Shown piece after piece: positions 43,928 through 55,570 of a stretch of DNA of 64,000 bases. Numbering within the stretch: position 1 is the stretch's first letter; the number at the start of each line of letters is the position of its first letter. The position numbers were made by a program, and so were the translations under genes. The notes under the pieces were generated by a model. The model was not told the DNA's origin. It ran no database searches and was given only the letters and a program-made list of their open reading frames with translations. Location: NCBI GenBank assembly GCA_003427395.1, contig BFEA01000034.1, positions 2,200,875 through 2,264,874 on the forward strand. Direction: 5' to 3'. The DNA is from Chara braunii (taxonomy: Eukaryota > Streptophyta > Charophyceae > Charales > Characeae).

Positions 43928-44624
43928 TTATCTCAGTTTTCCTTGAGCACCCCTTCCTATTTGATCGAGGACTCCTTGCTTCAGTTCCTCCCAGTAGACA
44001 TGCCTATTTTCCCAATCGTACTGACGTGCATATGAGTCGACCCTTGATAGTATGTCTTGAGGATTCCTCCCTTCAATCAAATGCCCTATCTCTAGGTATA
44101 TGTAGTATACCAGCAGAGGGGTAGCCGCATGATATTCTCTTTTAGGTATCGCCATCGCGGCTTCCGCAGCCCTTTCCACTCGGGGTCTCCCTCCGAAGGC
44201 TGCATCTACGATGAACATGGGGAGGGTTCCTCTTAGATATGCTGTGGGCGGAAGAAATTCATCAGCCCTCCTTACCTTTACAGTTCCTATCATTCCTTCA
44301 AACCCATTCAAACTTGCATCTCTTCTCCTAGATTCGAGGGCGGATTCTGCTATCCATAATAGTATGGAAAAAAATCGATCAATTCCTAAGACTAAATTTA
44401 TTATGATAGTTTGCAATTTCTCCGAAGAACGATACAGGGTAACCCTTTCTACTGCGCGATTTTCGCCTCTAACCCATCCAAATCAAAGTTTGTTCTTCTA
44501 TAGAAATCCCCCAACAATACCCCGTCTCTTCATTCTCCTCATGACGACTTGGCAGGTTCATCATAAGGCCATGCCTCATTTGCACAGGCTCTCTGATCGT
44601 GATTTGATATCGGGCAGAAACCAT
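43928..44624 (-). pseudogene. Unknown tandem domain, copy 1, element B
   Basis: The N-terminal part from ATG 44624 reads MVSARYQITIREPVQMRHG, LMMNLPSR and YCWGISIEEQTLIW, then a stop. The C-terminal part (44416-43928) is open: a hydrophobic start, FLPPTAYLRGTLPMFIVDAA, VERAAEAAMAIPKREY, LVYYIYLEIGHL, DSYARQYDWENRHVYWEEL. It lacks the DGIP-to-GDW end seen in other copies. Copy 1 and copy 2 of B are as different from each other as from those of A, so the duplication is older than the split of the elements. No known family recognised. Confidence 0.6.
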
Positions 44625-44756
44625 CTTATTTTCTTTGGTATACTCCAACTACTACACAACACAAACCAGCCCACATCCTTCCATCAGTCTTTCAACCCTA
44701 GGATGTGGCTAGTTTTTTCCTTTTTATTCCGCCACCTCCTTTGACACCTTTAACCC

Positions 44757-45254
44757 TTATATAATCTTCTTATACAATAAGTAAGATACTAACCCACAGA
44801 TATCTAACTGACACAATATAAACATTAGGAGTGATACGCATATCCTCCTATCAGGCGACGCAGACTGCGAAACCACAGGAGGATCAGGTACATGTGGTAC
44901 TTCGCGGGGTCCTTGTTGGTGAGGCGGGAGGAGGACGGTCAACTGCCTCTCTTGAGACAGAGGGTAGGGACTATGATGCGTGAGACCAAGCAGCTCGAAG
45001 CGTGGTGGAAATTCTCCGTAACGCCTCGCGTACCTATATGAATAATAACTCATTTCGTCAGGGTCTGGGGTATGCATGCGCCTCTTATCCCGATACCGTC
45101 TCGCCCTCAACCCTTCGTCCTTCTCTTCTAGCCCTTCCTCATCTTCTTTCCACTCCTCCCTTTCTCTAGTTAAGTCTACAGGCCTTTCAGGCGCCTTCCC
45201 CTGCCTGCCGCCTCTTCCTCTACTAGTTTCGGTCCCACGGCCCTTAGGTGCCAT
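44757..45254 (-). CDS. ORF1 of element B: RG-rich, Pro-rich, C-terminal membrane segment
   Basis: Intact 165-codon frame, first ATG after the PBS. MAPKGRGTETSRGRGGRQGK is a basic RG-rich start, followed by VDLTREREEW, an acidic helix, YYSYRYARRYGEFPPRFE and VPHVPDPPVVSQ. A roughly 25-residue hydrophobic segment (CVSLLMFILCQLDICGLVSY) ends in YKKII. Element A has the same order in broken form. The conserved VPDPPVVSQ and the C-terminal hydrophobic anchor suggest a small tail-anchored nucleic-acid-binding protein; this is inference. I know of no named homologue. Ogre-type plant elements also have an ORF upstream of gag, but I cannot claim relatedness. Confidence 0.6.
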   Translation of the reverse strand: MAPKGRGTETSRGRGGRQGKAPERPVDLTREREEWKEDEEGLEEKDEGLRARRYRDKRRMHTPDPDEMSYYSYRYARRYGEFPPRFELLGLTHHSPYPLSQERQLTVLLPPHQQGPREVPHVPDPPVVSQSASPDRRICVSLLMFILCQLDICGLVSYLLYKKII

Positions 45255-45473
45255 ATTTACTTACTCTTAGTATAAGTAGGACAATTGTACTTATGTGTAA
45301 TTAGTCCCTATCTTACACACCTGATTTATTTGGACCAACTACCCGTCACTAAATATCCAAGTTACCGTACTCTACTTAGAATCTTAGACAAACCCCTGAT
45401 TTTTAGTGATTTTCGTTTTGTCAGGATCTTGCCTTACTCGAGTTCGCTCACTAAGGACCTCGGCTAGAAGCGA
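45255..45473 (-). other. 5' leader of element B with candidate splice donor
   Basis: Non-coding. Minus strand carries AAGAGTAAGTAAATATG: a GTAAGT donor (45264-45259) five bases before the ORF1 ATG. A major donor here would let the downstream acceptors give spliced RNAs. Not conserved cleanly in A. Confidence 0.4.
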
Positions 45474-45493
45474 GATCCCCTGCAACGGCGCCA
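45474..45493 (-). other. Primer-binding site of element B (tRNA-Asp)
   Basis: The minus strand reads TGGCGCCGTTGCAGGGGATC; 19 of 20 positions match the remembered complement of the plant tRNA-Asp(GUC) 3' end, including CCA. Two bases separate it from the LTR edge at 45496. Confidence 0.85.
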
Positions 45494-47115
45494 CCTGTCG
45501 CGCGCGGCGGTCCCACACCCTAGACGCAAAGTAAATTTTGTGTCGGACCTCACGGTCGTGTCACGAAGGAGTTTTCTTTTTGTCACTTTACGAAATACCA
45601 ACTCCGACCGTGTGCGCGTGCTACACCTACCGCGACTACCTACGACAGGTTAGGGTCCCTCGAGGTACAACATTACCTCCACCTGCGGGAGTTGTCACCA
45701 TCCCTTAGGTGGGCGTATCCCTGCTGAGCTACTGACCCACGTACGAAGGCTTTTACATGCAATCGCAGAGGTAGGCCAGCCGAGGGCGTTTTCTCGATCG
45801 TCGTAGCATAGGAATACGCGCGGTAGAACGCCTTAAGACTGACCCGTATGTCGTGCCCCGAGGCGCTAACTCCCCGGACCGACTATTAATCAGGTCGACT
45901 TTTCTAGGACATTCTTCCATGCTTAACTAACTATGACAATGACTCAATGTTTACTTTGCTCAACATGTGAGAATGTCAGGGTTGATCCCCTTCGTGGTCT
46001 CCTATTCTTCTCGAACAGAAGCCTAAACAAATGACTTTCCGATCCAGAACAACTACGATCCCATTCACAAGTATATGTATATATAAATGTATGTATATAA
46101 ATTAGGGGAGCTAACTGAGCGGTTGACCTCACTCTCACGATTGTCGTGTCCCTTTGCCCGAATTTCTCAGATGATCCCAAACTCAGGAGACAACACAAAC
46201 GTCCGACACCTGTGAAGATGCAAGACATCACATACAAGCATACAGATGCAGACACAGAATGCGCTATAAGCGTCAACCTTTAATCCATTCATAGCATGCC
46301 ACTCACGCCCCAAGCCCTTGAAAACAACATTCCTTCCTAACCCTGACTCCTTTTACCCCAGCCCCACACATTTTGAAGACTCCTGAGTGTGATTTGGACA
46401 GTTTAAGCATATATACAAGGAGAAGATTTATCTGTTCCTTCTTAGGTCTTGCCTTAGGTGTGGGTGTCAAGCCATAGTGGAACTTGAATCGGAGTTCTAC
46501 CGACCTGTTATCAAATGATAACAGAATTGGTGTTCTTACGGATGCCCCATAAGTTCTCCGAAGTGTCGAAACCTGTAGACACAACACAGTCCAAGAGAAA
46601 CTTAACATCTCTCTTCTTAACTGAGATCTAGGAAGTTTCTTTCTAGACTCTGTGTTTTTCTATCCGACTCTTATCCTTAACTAAACGTTTGGATTGTTGC
46701 CCTTCCGCTTCAGGTAGTAAATAATAATTCACCCCCCTTTTTACTAACAAAGTAATTCTCCATATTTCTTTCACTATCTCATTCCTATCCCTTTTGGGAT
46801 TATCCTGTCTGAGTTCCCTTCCTTCACCCAACACACATGAATACATCATCAATCCAACTTGTGGAAAGAATCTCAAGGAAAGAAATCAGACAAATGGATA
46901 GTCTCTCTCTGAGGCAATATCTCACTTATCCCCTCTCAATAGAATCAGAGATAGTTAGTTAGGACTAAACAATGCAGATCGTGGAGAAAGTTAGCGGTGG
47001 TATGGCAGATCATTCAGGATATATCCACTTGTTACTGAAACTTGTTTGACAAAGGCAAATCTTGTGGGTTTTGGCCCTTGTGAGCCAAAACACACTTAGT
47101 GGTAGGATTATCCTA

Positions 47116-47799
47116 TGGCTAGTCACTGATAAGGCAGGTATCCCTGAAACCTCACTACTCTTATATCAGACTAGTCACTGATAAGGAAGAATTTCCCTGC
47201 TACTCTTATCACTGGGTAGCCCTTAATAAGGCGGGTGTCCAAGGATCCTTGCTATTCTTATCACTGACTAAGCGCTAGGATGTTTATTGATAAGACAGGT
47301 GTCCTTGAAACCTCACTACTCTTATATCATACTAGTCACTGATAAGGCAGGATTTCCCTGCTTCTCTTATCACTGGCTAGCCCTCAATAAGGCGGATGTC
47401 CAAGGATCCTTACTACTCTTACCACTGAATGAATGTTAGGTTGATGAATGATAAGGCAAGTGTCCTTGAAACCTCACTACTCTTATATCGGACTGGTCAC
47501 TGATAAGGCAGGATTTCTCTGCTTCTCTTATCAGTGGCTAACCCTCAATAAGGCGGGTGTCCAAGGATCCTTACTACTCTTACCACTGAAAAAAATATTG
47601 GATTGGTTAATGATAAGGCAGGTGTCCTTGAAACCTCACTACTCTTATATCAGACTAGTCACTGATAAGGCAGGATTTCCCTACTTCTCTTATCACTGGT
47701 TAGTCCTTAATAAGGCGGGTGTCCAAGGATCCTACTCTTACCACTGACCAAGTGTAAGGCTCATCGGAGTTAAGGCAGGCTTTCCCTGCTGTTCTTACC
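47116..47799. repeat. Palindromic tandem array in right LTR
   Basis: Same ~160-bp composite units as 20598-21366, gap-free here, so this copy shows the true unit order. Confidence 0.8.
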
Positions 47800-48517
47800 G
47801 ATGGATCAAGTTATCGCTTTCGATGGCATTCGAGCCCTGAATCGTTGAAAGTTTGAGGACTTATGCTGGAGTCAGATGCATAATGAGAAATGATTGGTGT
47901 GATCTATGACAATAGATTATAGCAAGCTCTAATCAGGTACCGATCATTGTTTAGATGAGGTATAGAGAAAATGATCATGAGAGGTTGATAGCTTGTATCC
48001 ACACCTCCAACCAATGCCCACACGACAAGATTGTTGTATCCAGAAACAATCAGTCTCTATTCAACTAACCTTTTCTCTATCCGCAATCCAAGATTTTTAA
48101 GAGTTATTGATTCTGAATCCCTAACTCTTATGATCATTGTCACGATGATAGCCTGTACGAGACAACATCTGGGTCAAAGTAACGTACCTCGTCATTCCCT
48201 GCCTCCAGAGTTCCGCCTGCACTCCGGCAGAGCTCCCGCAATTTTCCTGTTACATGGATCAAATATGGAACGGGAGTCCATTTGTGCATGAGTCCTGTTC
48301 TCAGTAAGCGATTTGAAAATACTATTTCACTCACGTTCCTTGAAGACGGTTGTGTGCTTATGTGGGGTTTAGGCATAGGAAAGCGAAGGAGGATAAAGTA
48401 TGTAAGAGCCGTCATACTTGTTGGCGCCCTTCCCTCGCTCTGTTGCCTCGCACCCCTGTCCGATTCTGATTCCTATTCTAGTATGTGGTCTCAAACGATA
48501 TAAATAATAATAATACC

Positions 48518-48557
<40 letters not shown>

Positions 48558-51500
48558 TCTTGATAAAAGAACAATAATAATAGTAATAATAATTATAATA
48601 ATAATAATAATAATAATAATATCTAGGATTATGAAAACGAATGACATCCAACCCGGGTTGCGAGATCACACAGACGTATGAATAGTTGTATATAAGCAGC
48701 AAGTATCATAGTTTTGTGCCTTCAGCCAAACAGAGGTAGCGAGCCAAAGCTCAAGTCCTCAGACCCATGTTAACTCCAATGCCTCAGCCTACTTTGTTCC
48801 TCAACTCAACCTACAGCCCCTTCCTTTTTTCTCTCTCTTCGCCTCCCTTGCTACACATGTGTCTGCTTTTCTTTGTGTCACTGCGTACCACAGTCTGTGT
48901 CACGCTGCGTATGTCACGGTCTATGTCTCTCCATACCAATCTGAGTCACAACATCCTTTCGTGTTTGTCACAGCATCCGTGTGTCCCACAATATCTATGT
49001 ATTGTCACAGTGGTTGTGTGCCTGTGTATCTGCACAGTCTTTCAATGTCTGTCACTATGAATTGTGTATGCGTGTCGTGTGACTGCGTTAGTGCTCGTTT
49101 ATGTCACCGTATCATTATTTATCTTGCGTGAGCGCCCCAACATCACTGTATGCCTTAGTCTGTATGTGACTGTGTGGGTGACTGTGCACCGTGTGTCACC
49201 ATACCNGTNTCACCCTATGTTACAATCTATGTGTGACTGTGTAGGTGTTGTGCACNGTGTTTCAGTNTCTGCGTGACTATCCCCATGNANGTGTTACCNG
49301 TGTACCTNTGTGANACGCGTCGATAGCGTAATGGTGCAGACCAGAACAAGATCAGCCCTTTTCTCANNTAGTACAGGATAGCGCGNCGAAGGTTAAAGTG
49401 CCAATGATCANACCAATNAGTATCAAAATGCANATCAGGCATACACCATCACCATCGCAGGGTGTGAAAGGGCCTGGTGCTTACTCAGGGAAAAATGCTC
49501 CAGTCTCCCAATCATACGCAGGCGAGGAGGAGGGAGATCAGACGAAAAAGACCTATAGCGTCACATGTAAGTCCCCTCGCCTCCTTGTCTACCCGTCAAT
49601 TTGCCTGTATGTGCTTTTATTGTGTATTCGTCTTCCCGATGTGTCTGTTACCTTATATATCAGTTCACCCCGTATGTCTGATTACCCGGCATATGTGTTC
49701 ACCCGGCGTGTTAGTTCGTCTTTTGACTCTTTTCCCTCTTCTCACGCTGTGTGTGCGTAGGTAGGTGAGCGCACAAGATCGTGTCCAGGATGTCCAGGCA
49801 ATCCGGTGCATGTGAAAGAGAGAGTTGTTTTGGCGCTGAGTCATCATTGCCGGCGAAAGTGAACTCTCGTCTGGCTGCCAAATCCCTGAGTATTGTTGGG
49901 ATGGATGCCGTCAGTTTGCTGTGCCGCCATTTGCAGTCATGAGAAGTGCGAAGAGAAAAATGAGCCTATTTGTAAAAATAGATAATAATAAAAAATTACA
50001 ATAATAATAATAAAATAACCCACTCAGTCCAAATGACAGCGAACTTCAGAAAATCTAACAGTATCATACCCCTGAGGCCAGATAGTCTTGGCCTTGAATC
50101 AACAACAGACTTGCATCACCAGATTCACTAAATAAGAACACACCAATAGTTTATAATTTGACATGCTGAAATTGTCCCATCCCTCATTAATCTATAAAGA
50201 ACCAGAGTTGGTATCCTACCTGGCGCTAGGTGCTCATACTACAGCTGGTTGATCCTATCTAGCCTAACACTACATTGCCAAAGTTGTCAACAATCAGCTT
50301 TCTGAAGTACGAGCCTACAGCGGCCTATGCTGTACGTTATTAGCACCAGGTACGTCTTTCGCTATACTCATAACCTGTTTCTCACCACACAGATGTCATA
50401 TGCACCCATGGACCACCCTGTGCCACACCCAGCTCATGGTGGTGCAGCCGCTTCCTGCTCGCCCGCGAGAGTGTGAGTGCCAGCCAACCAATAGCGCATT
50501 AGTGCTTGCGCAACCGTCAGTCTGCACCCAAATGCCTAATAAGGAGGCAGGCCCTTCGCTGTCCCGAAGCAGCCTGCCTACGTCCAGTCCCAGGAAACTT
50601 CCTGTAGGCCCCGGTAGTCTGAGGCCCAGCATGATCGAGAACAGGCCTGGGGCCTTTGGTGGCTGTATGTGCCAACTGTCTCTGGCATGTGACCCTGTAC
50701 CCGCATCTAGTCCAGGGCCTGGATTCTTTTTAACTAACTGGCTCTGCGCAACTGCCGGAACTTTCCCTTTAGTTGTACGGTGATCAGAGTAGGCCCTGAA
50801 GGTCTCGTCGAGCCTGCCTTCACTTAGGGCGGCCGACTTGCTGCAAAATGGGGTCTGGCGGGGCTCATAGAGGCAAGTGGCAAGTGGGTCATTGTGGCGG
50901 GTCAAGTGGTGGACTAGACTGCAGTGCAAATGCATAGGTTGGCAGTGAGTCCACAGTCAGCCAGTGGTAAGGTTCGGTCAGTCCCAGTCTGATCTAGCAA
51001 GTTCCGCACGGGACTGTGTGCACTTTGGGCCCGGAAAACGGGCCAGGCCCACGACCTGTAGAAGTATAAATCAAGAGGCAGCGCCCAACCATTCATTCAT
51101 TCACGCGGAGCCATGCGGGGCGTTGACTCAGCGTTCTTGTGTGAGAAGGTCTGCAGTAAGCCCGAAGGACGCAGTGCGTGACCGTGCCTCGTGTCCTAGC
51201 GTGACTGCATCTGCATTACAATGCGCGTGACCACATCACCGTGTACAGCCATATCTCTGTGCGCAGCTGCGTCACTACATACAGCTGTGACACTGGGTAT
51301 CCGCGCGACCCTGTACCATCGTGTATGAGTGTCTGTCGCATCGTGTCCTGCGTATATACCTTTAGTTACATCGCCATACACTCTGTAATCTTGTGACTGC
51401 CCGCACCACCGTGACCATGTTTGAATCACATTATCCATGCACCTGTGCTTTCTGACCTTGTATGTGACTGAGTTGTCCGCGGTCCGTGTACCTGTGTTTT

Positions 51501-51922
51501 CATTGAGTCATGGCACTTGCATATCACAGTGTTTGGGTCACCGTGCCTATGCCAGTGAGCGAATGTGTCTGTATGTCACAGAGCAACGTTTGTTGTGTAT
51601 CTGCTTATCTGTGTCATAGTCTGAGCCTGTCTGTCCAACTTGTCCGTCTGTCCCGTTAGTTCGCTCGCTGGCTGTCGGTTTGCCCACCTGTTAGCCTTGG
51701 TTCTGTGTAGTTGCGCACATTCGTACAGGTATGCAAAGTGCTGTGAGTGTGGTATCCCGGGCAATCCGGTGTATGTGTTTCCGAGAGTCGTTTGGGCGCT
51801 AAGTTGCCAAATTCTTTGGAAGTGAACCCGTACCCCGGGTTTCGGGCAGGCGCATGTCATCAGTTTGCTGCACTGCTGTTTGAATGTGTGGAAAGTGTGG
51901 CTGAGAACGAGTTTGATTGTAT

Positions 51923-51968
<46 letters not shown>

Positions 51969-54837
51969 AATGACGGTTTTTCAGATTGCAAATCGTATTG
52001 AAAAACCGGAAGTCCAGCGCTGCTCGGAAGAGCAGAACTGCCCTGACGTATCACGAAAGGAGATCTAAAGGTACCGAGTCCGGATGTTTAGTCACCTTCA
52101 TAAGTGTCCAGAACCCTTCCTCCTACGTGGTGCTCAGCATCCAATTCATGATCTCGCAGCTATTACCAGTCCACAAACTGACAATGCAACTGCCGGCGTC
52201 AACAGCAGAACCGGAGTACTGGAAGATGCAAGGAACATAAGTATGGACGAAGCATAGAACTCCAGAACACAAAATCACACTGATGTTCATGTAGTCAAAG
52301 CCAAAACAGATAGCACAATGGAACCATGTAACCATCCAATTGAGAATGATACGACAGAATCATGAGTCAAATGTCCATGCCCAATCGGGTAATCACCAGC
52401 CGCAGAACCCAATGTAGCTCTCTCTTATGAACAGCGCCAGACCCCCTATCTACAGCACAGCCTATCTCTATGACTTCAGCATGAAAGCAATCAAACACTT
52501 GACAACCAGTGAGTGATGACGTCCATACCAACGCCGAGTTTCTCTCCACCCGGTATGTCTTTTCTTCACCCTCACTCTCCCTTGATAACCCAGCACCCTT
52601 CACCTCCGAAGAACCAACTTCGGCCTTCCTCTTTATGCGCACATAGGCAGCCGGGCTATGGCCGCCAGCGCCCTATCCCACAGGCAACGCCCAGCCCACT
52701 CATTCATTCATGCCGAAGCCACGCAGGGTGTTGTCTCAGCGTCTTGTGCGAGGGAGTCTGCAGCAGGCCCGAAGTTCGAAGTGGGCAAAGGTGACGGGGA
52801 TAGCCACGGCGACAAGGTGGAGGCGACCAGTGCTGCCATAGCTGTAGTTTGGGGCTAAGAGGGCGTGTGTGTGTCCGCCTGTGTCTTTCTGAGACTGTCC
52901 GTGTCTGTCAGAGACTGTCTGAGTCTATCCGAGACAGTCTGAGTCTGTCTGTTTCAGACTGTGGCTGTCCCATCTGTTTGTCTGTCCAGTTTTGTCTGTT
53001 CTCTCTTTTCGTGTGTGTGTAGTAAGTAGCATTGTGGGACACCCAGGGTGATCACGTGTGTACGAACAGAGAGTTATTGGGCGTCTGTCTGTGTCCACGT
53101 CATCATGTATCATCTGTTCGTCTCTCTCTCTCTCTGTCTGCTTAGTCTATGTCTATCTATATCTCTCTCTGTCTGTTTTGGCTGTATCCATCCGTACCTG
53201 CCAGTCCATCAGTTTTCTGTTTCCTGGTATATTGCTAGGGCTCATTCTCCAGTCTGATAAAACAACTTAACTCAGCCATGCTTATTCCATGTATCGGTGG
53301 ATGAGAATACTCACATACTCACACGCCGAGCAAACACAAAGAGAGCAAAACAATCCTTCGTTCTGCAGTAGTGGTGAGGCAATCCCATAAGGCCAGAGAG
53401 CAGACCGTAGGCTGGCGGCTCATAAATGCAAGGAAATGCAAAATGACAGAGTCTGGACTGCTAAATCAAGTTGAAAATTAGCAAGTCCGAACTCTTGTTC
53501 AAAAACAGTGATGCGCTGATGTTTCCTTTGACGGAGAATCATAGTATTAAGCCCGCATATCTCTGAGGGCTTACGTCTCNTTNTTACCNGCGTATATGTC
53601 CTCGGTCCTACTTCTCGCTTGGTGATCAGTGCCCAGACTATGATCACACAGCCTACTACCAGCCTAACGTATAGACAATGCAACTATCGCCATCATCAGC
53701 AAAATCGAGGTACTTGAAGATATTGTCCTTAGGCGGACCATTACCAAGACAAGGTAAGTGCCCTCACATCGTCATCATCATTAATGCAGGACCAATGTCG
53801 ACTTCCTATCTAGCACTCTGCGCCCCGTCTACTCCTACACAGCTACTACAGACTACCAAATATAATGCAACTGTTGACATCACTGGCAGCCTGAAGTACT
53901 TGAGGACGTCGCCCATGCAGACCATCTTCAATACGAAGTAAGTGCTCTCACATCGTCATCATCATCATCATCATCATCATCCTTCACTTATCATCTCCAC
54001 CTTTCTCTTCTCTCCCTTCTTTTCTCTCTCTTCCTTCTCCATCTCCTTTCTCCCTCTCCTTCTCTCTCTTCTCCATCTCCTCTCTCTCCCTTTCCTTCTC
54101 TCCCTCTTTCTCTCTCCTTCTGTTCTTTCTCTCTCCTTCTGTTTTCCCCCTTCATCATGCTCGTCGCCTCCTTCTCCTGCTCTTTTCTACTTCGTCGTCT
54201 TCCCTTAATCGCTTCCACCTCCCACTGTCGTCTTCTCTCTTCTCCTCCCTTCCTCTTCTTCTTCTTCTTCTCCTTCTTCTTCCTCCAAGTGATAAGGTCC
54301 ATTGGACTCTCCACCGCATCCCAGCGTCCCAGCCTACTCTATGCTACTATCCTTCCTACAGCTGTGCTCACCCAACAGGCTCACTTCGTCTTTCAAGATC
54401 AATGTACATGACTGTCACCACCATAGCCGACCTCTCCTTCATGTACAGGGCACTTATCTAGTCTCCTCCCAATCAGACCTTGATGGCCCCATCCTTTCCT
54501 CCTTTGCCGTTGTCACTCCATCGGTCATGTTTACTTCTTCTACTACTTCCATTACCTTCTTCTCGACTTCTCACTTTCTTACTAACCCCGTTTTTGATAC
54601 CCTTTCCCGTTACCGAGATGAATCGAGATTGACTTCGACCATTGTGATCCCGAGGACAGACAAGACAATCCGGTATGTCTGTGAGCAAGGTGACAACGAC
54701 TTAATGAAGAAGACGGCCAATCCGTATTGAAGGCGATCTCAATAATCTCAACGCCTCTCACGCACCTGACTTCCTCCACGTACATACCAAAACTCATGGC
54801 CGAGACCGAATAGTTATAACAATAATAATACTAATAC

Positions 54838-54876
<39 letters not shown>

Positions 54877-55532
54877 TACTACTACTAATAATAATAATAA
54901 TAGCGATAACAACAATAATAATAATCGTAATAATATAAAGTGAATGTACGCAAGCTACTCTCTCCGCCCGGCATGGTTAAACTAAGAGTGTGTTGTACTT
55001 GGGCTAGTCTCTCTACCGCGGCAACAGCGATCACTCGCGATCAGGTGAGTTTTCTCCCCCTTTTTCACTACGTGCATGCGCGTTGCGTACAGTAAGGTAC
55101 AGACCAGAACAAAAATCAACTTCTTATACGAGGTACAAATAGCGTAACGGAAGACTTAGATACAGATCCTGACCTGACCGAGTCAACGTTGCAAGCAGAC
55201 CAAACATCCATCATTCTTACCACACGGTGTGATGGGCCTGGCGCTATACACAGGAATAGGGCGCCAGGTCCAGAAACGCACAGACGAGGAGAAAGGCACC
55301 AGACGAAGAAGAGGGGATCAAACGAAGAAGAGGGAAAAAGGTGGGAATACCATCATCACCAAGTCTCATTACAAGTCGCAAACGATCCCTCTTCAAAATG
55401 TCTGAAGTCAAATGTCGCGTCTGGATCCAAATGTCATCAAGCTCTCTCTCCCTCTCTCTCGTAGCCCGCAGATACCGAGGAGTCAGAGGATGAGAGGGTG
55501 AAGCAGAGATGGCGGCTTAGAAGATAAAGAAG

Positions 55533-55570
<38 letters not shown>

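Noticed and set aside
51820-51880. CTGATGA ... CGAAAC on the minus strand of the right LTR
   Set aside because: The base pair closing stem II would be C-C, and the left LTR lacks the motif.
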